Positions 23,101 through 26,100 of a DNA stretch of 64,000 nt are shown piece by piece. The stretch's first letter is position 1. Every line of letters starts with the position of its first letter. The DNA is from Bugula neritina (Eukaryota > Bryozoa > Gymnolaemata > Cheilostomatida > Bugulidae), in assembly GCA_964035545.1 (NCBI GenBank), contig OZ037769.1:16683633-16747632 (forward strand), read 5' to 3'. The translations under genes and the position numbers were made by a program. The notes beneath the pieces are model-generated. The model worked only from the letters and a program-made list of their open reading frames with translations, made no database searches and was not told where the DNA came from.

Positions 23101-26100
23101 CTCCGCCCACCAAGGGCCTTCCGAACTTGTCGACGCAGACAAGCTCCTTCCCAGCCATCACCACCACTGACTTCTGGAAATCCATGTGACACTGGTGTTT
23201 CTCCAGAAACGGCATTCCCAGGATGGCGTCCTCCTTCAGCTGGCTGACTATGAACGTCTCGTGAATTGCTTGATCACGGACGCGTCCAGGTAGTGAAATG
23301 ACGCCGTAGAAAGGAATGCATGATCCGTCCGCCAACGTACCATGCGCACCTTCATACGGCTCGAGGCTCGCCCGCTCTCGTGCACCAAGAGTGTCAAAGA
23401 GACGCCTACTCAGCAGGTTGGTAGTGCACCCAGTATCCAGTAGGAATGTGGCAGCTTTACCCGAAATCTTTCCGGGCAGGAAGTAGCTGCTTCCATATGG
23501 CTGGGTGCTCCTGGAGCGGTCAGTCTCTGGGGGAGACACAACTTGGGTCCGCACAGCGGGCCTCCTCTTCGTCTTAGAGACAACGGGGGTTTTCTGAGGT
23601 CGGGAGGGTAGCTTGGGGTACTCTTGCGAGTAAGCTGAATCCTCCTCCACAACCTCCTCGGGCAACCCCGCGAACCGGTTCTGGAGTGGCCAGGCTGGAG
23701 GATCGGGTAGACCTTGCGGTCTCCGAGATCTCCGAGGTGCCTGCCATCCTGCTTCTTCTAGCTGCATCCGGGTCTCGAGTGACGCGGCCGGAGGATCGGG
23801 TAGACCTTGCGGTCTCCGAGGTCTCCGTGGCCTCTGCCACTCGGTATCGGCAGACCCTGTGGAGGTCTCTTCTTCTCCTCTTCGAGTCCTATCCCAGATG
23901 GGATTGGCGTGAGGCCCACGGTTGGCGGAAGTTACCGTGAGCCTTGGGTGTTTAAAGGCCCTTGGCCTCTAGGGCAGTGCCTCCTCACGTGCCCTTGCGC
24001 CCCGCACCCCCAACAGGTTAGCAGAGATGGGTGGACAGGGTTGTCCCGTGAACGGGGAGCCCGCCTATCCGCCTGTTCGTTCTGCAACTTCGTCACCGTA
24101 GCCTGCAGGCCTTTCATCATGTCCATTAACATGGTGAGCTGCGTCTGCTCGGGTGATTTAGTTGCAGCTGCTGCTACCTGTGGAGTTGGAAGTGGAGTGG
24201 TCTCCTCATGCTCCTCGACCACTTGGCGGGCTGTATAGCTCGGTCGCCTAGGCTCTTCCACCTAGAAGTAAGCCTTCCCCATTTCCAGCGCTTCCTCTAT
24301 ACTGTTGACCTTGGCGGCCAGCCAGTATCGCTGCAGGTCCGGGTGATTCACGCTCCGGAAGAACGCGTTATAAACGAGGCGCTTCCGGTCGTCGCCAGTG
24401 GCTTGACCGAAAGCAGCCTGAGCCAGGCGCTCTACCTCGTTAGCGTGATCTTCCAGAGGAGTCTTCCGGTCTCTCCTCATTATCTGCAAACGATCAGTTG
24501 CTTCTTCGGCTGTTAGGCCGAACCGGGCTCTGAGAGCCCGCATGATGTGCTCTTCATCAGGCCCAAGAGCGAAGCTCTTGGCCCGGCCTGTCAGACAGGC
24601 CCGGAGTTGGAGGATGCGCACCCGTACTGGCCATTCAGCGATGGTGGCCACATCCTGGAACTCCCTGATAAATTGCTCTACGTCTCCTTCTCCTCCGAAA
24701 TTCGGGGGCTGGAGGCGATACCTGTCACCAGGTGATGCCTGTCCTTGCCCTTGCAATCCCTGGAGGACTGTGACCAGCGCCTCAACAGTGAGGGCTGGTG
24801 GTGTTGCTGCCTCAGGGGCTGAGTCCCCTGGGGCCATTGCGTGCCGCTCGGCAACTAGTTATTCGAAAATCCCACCGCTGCCACCAATGTAGTAAACTGT
24901 GGGTTCTGAATGCAACTAGTGCCTACATGCTCTAGAAAGAATAAGCCAAGTATTTGAGTACAAATGAGGATAACCTTTATTGTATCAGATACAGCTTATG
25001 TGGTCCTACTACCAGCGAGCTCCAGTAGTAGTCTGAAGCTACACTGGAAACTCGCCTGCTTTTATACACAAGAATTCACATCTAGAATGTTCCAACAGAC
25101 AAAAGAAAGTTAAGCTTGACAGTAACAAAAGAAAAATAGACAAAGGAGAATGAATAATTCAATAGGCCAAGAATTTAGCTATAATAACAACCTATTGAAG
25201 GCATTCATAAAAGCTACACAAATTTCCAGTATCAGTATTAATGCAAAACGATGAAATAGCAAAAAGGGAAAATAACTCTGGAAATGCGTATTTAATGAAA
25301 ATTACATTATACTGAAAGCTTAATCACAATAATAAGGCATTAGAAAGCTAGCCCAACTTAGCTATAATTACAGCATTCAAAACGATACGCAACAGTAGTT
25401 ATAATACTGACTCACGCAGTTAAAAACTAATAGAGGGTGAAAATCCATTACAATATTCACTCAAGGCTAATTTCTAGAAACTCAATCTGCTGTTGAAACT
25501 TAATCATATTTTAACTTTGCTTCACTCTTTTTATTTTGAAGTTTAGCTTACACCAGCTTGTTTAACCTAATAATAGTTATAATCAAATGGGATCCAAGTT
25601 ACATTTACTCTTAACCTAATAACTAAAATAATACAATAATAAAACACACATATATACAAAGTTTGTCCATCAAGGGTATTTGGTCTTTGTAGCTTTATTT
25701 TTAATGTAGCTTTTTATTTTTATTTCCTTTAAGTGAACAAACCTATTTGATGCAATTATTTGGGTGGCTGGAAATGCAGAGTTTCGTATATTTACCAGGT
25801 AAAGGTTGGTAACAAGAGAGTCAATGTTGGGTATGTCTTCTATAAGACTAACCTCTGGCTGGATAACCCTGCCTTGAGGATCTCCATGATTGTGCTGATG
25901 GGCTTAGTGGGTGTGGCTCTCATAGCAGTACTAATCTACTGTTTGGTTAAGAAGTTCTACTTAAAAGAGAGGTTGGAGAAAACCTTGGAAGTTGACGCTG
26001 AAAACAATGGAGGCCATGCTAGATTCGCTAAACAGGGTGAGTAGAGGACTTCCGTGTGGAAGTGTAGCTCACAGTATTGAAGAGTAATCCTTACAGAGTA

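Larger units (their letters stand above)
18105..25452 (-). mobile_element. Ty3/Gypsy LTR retrotransposon 2, young, minus strand
   Basis: Two 565-bp LTRs (24888-25452 is 5', 18105-18669 is 3') that I could not tell apart by reading. Flanked by ATAT on both sides (18101-18104, 25453-25456). Primer site next to the 5' LTR, polypurine tract next to the 3' LTR. Full gag, protease, RT, RNase H and integrase in between, broken only by two in-frame stops (TAG at 24262-24264, TAA at 21050-21052) besides the expected gag/pol frame change. It sits in RTK-2 intron 5 in antisense, same lineage as element 1. Confidence 0.95.
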
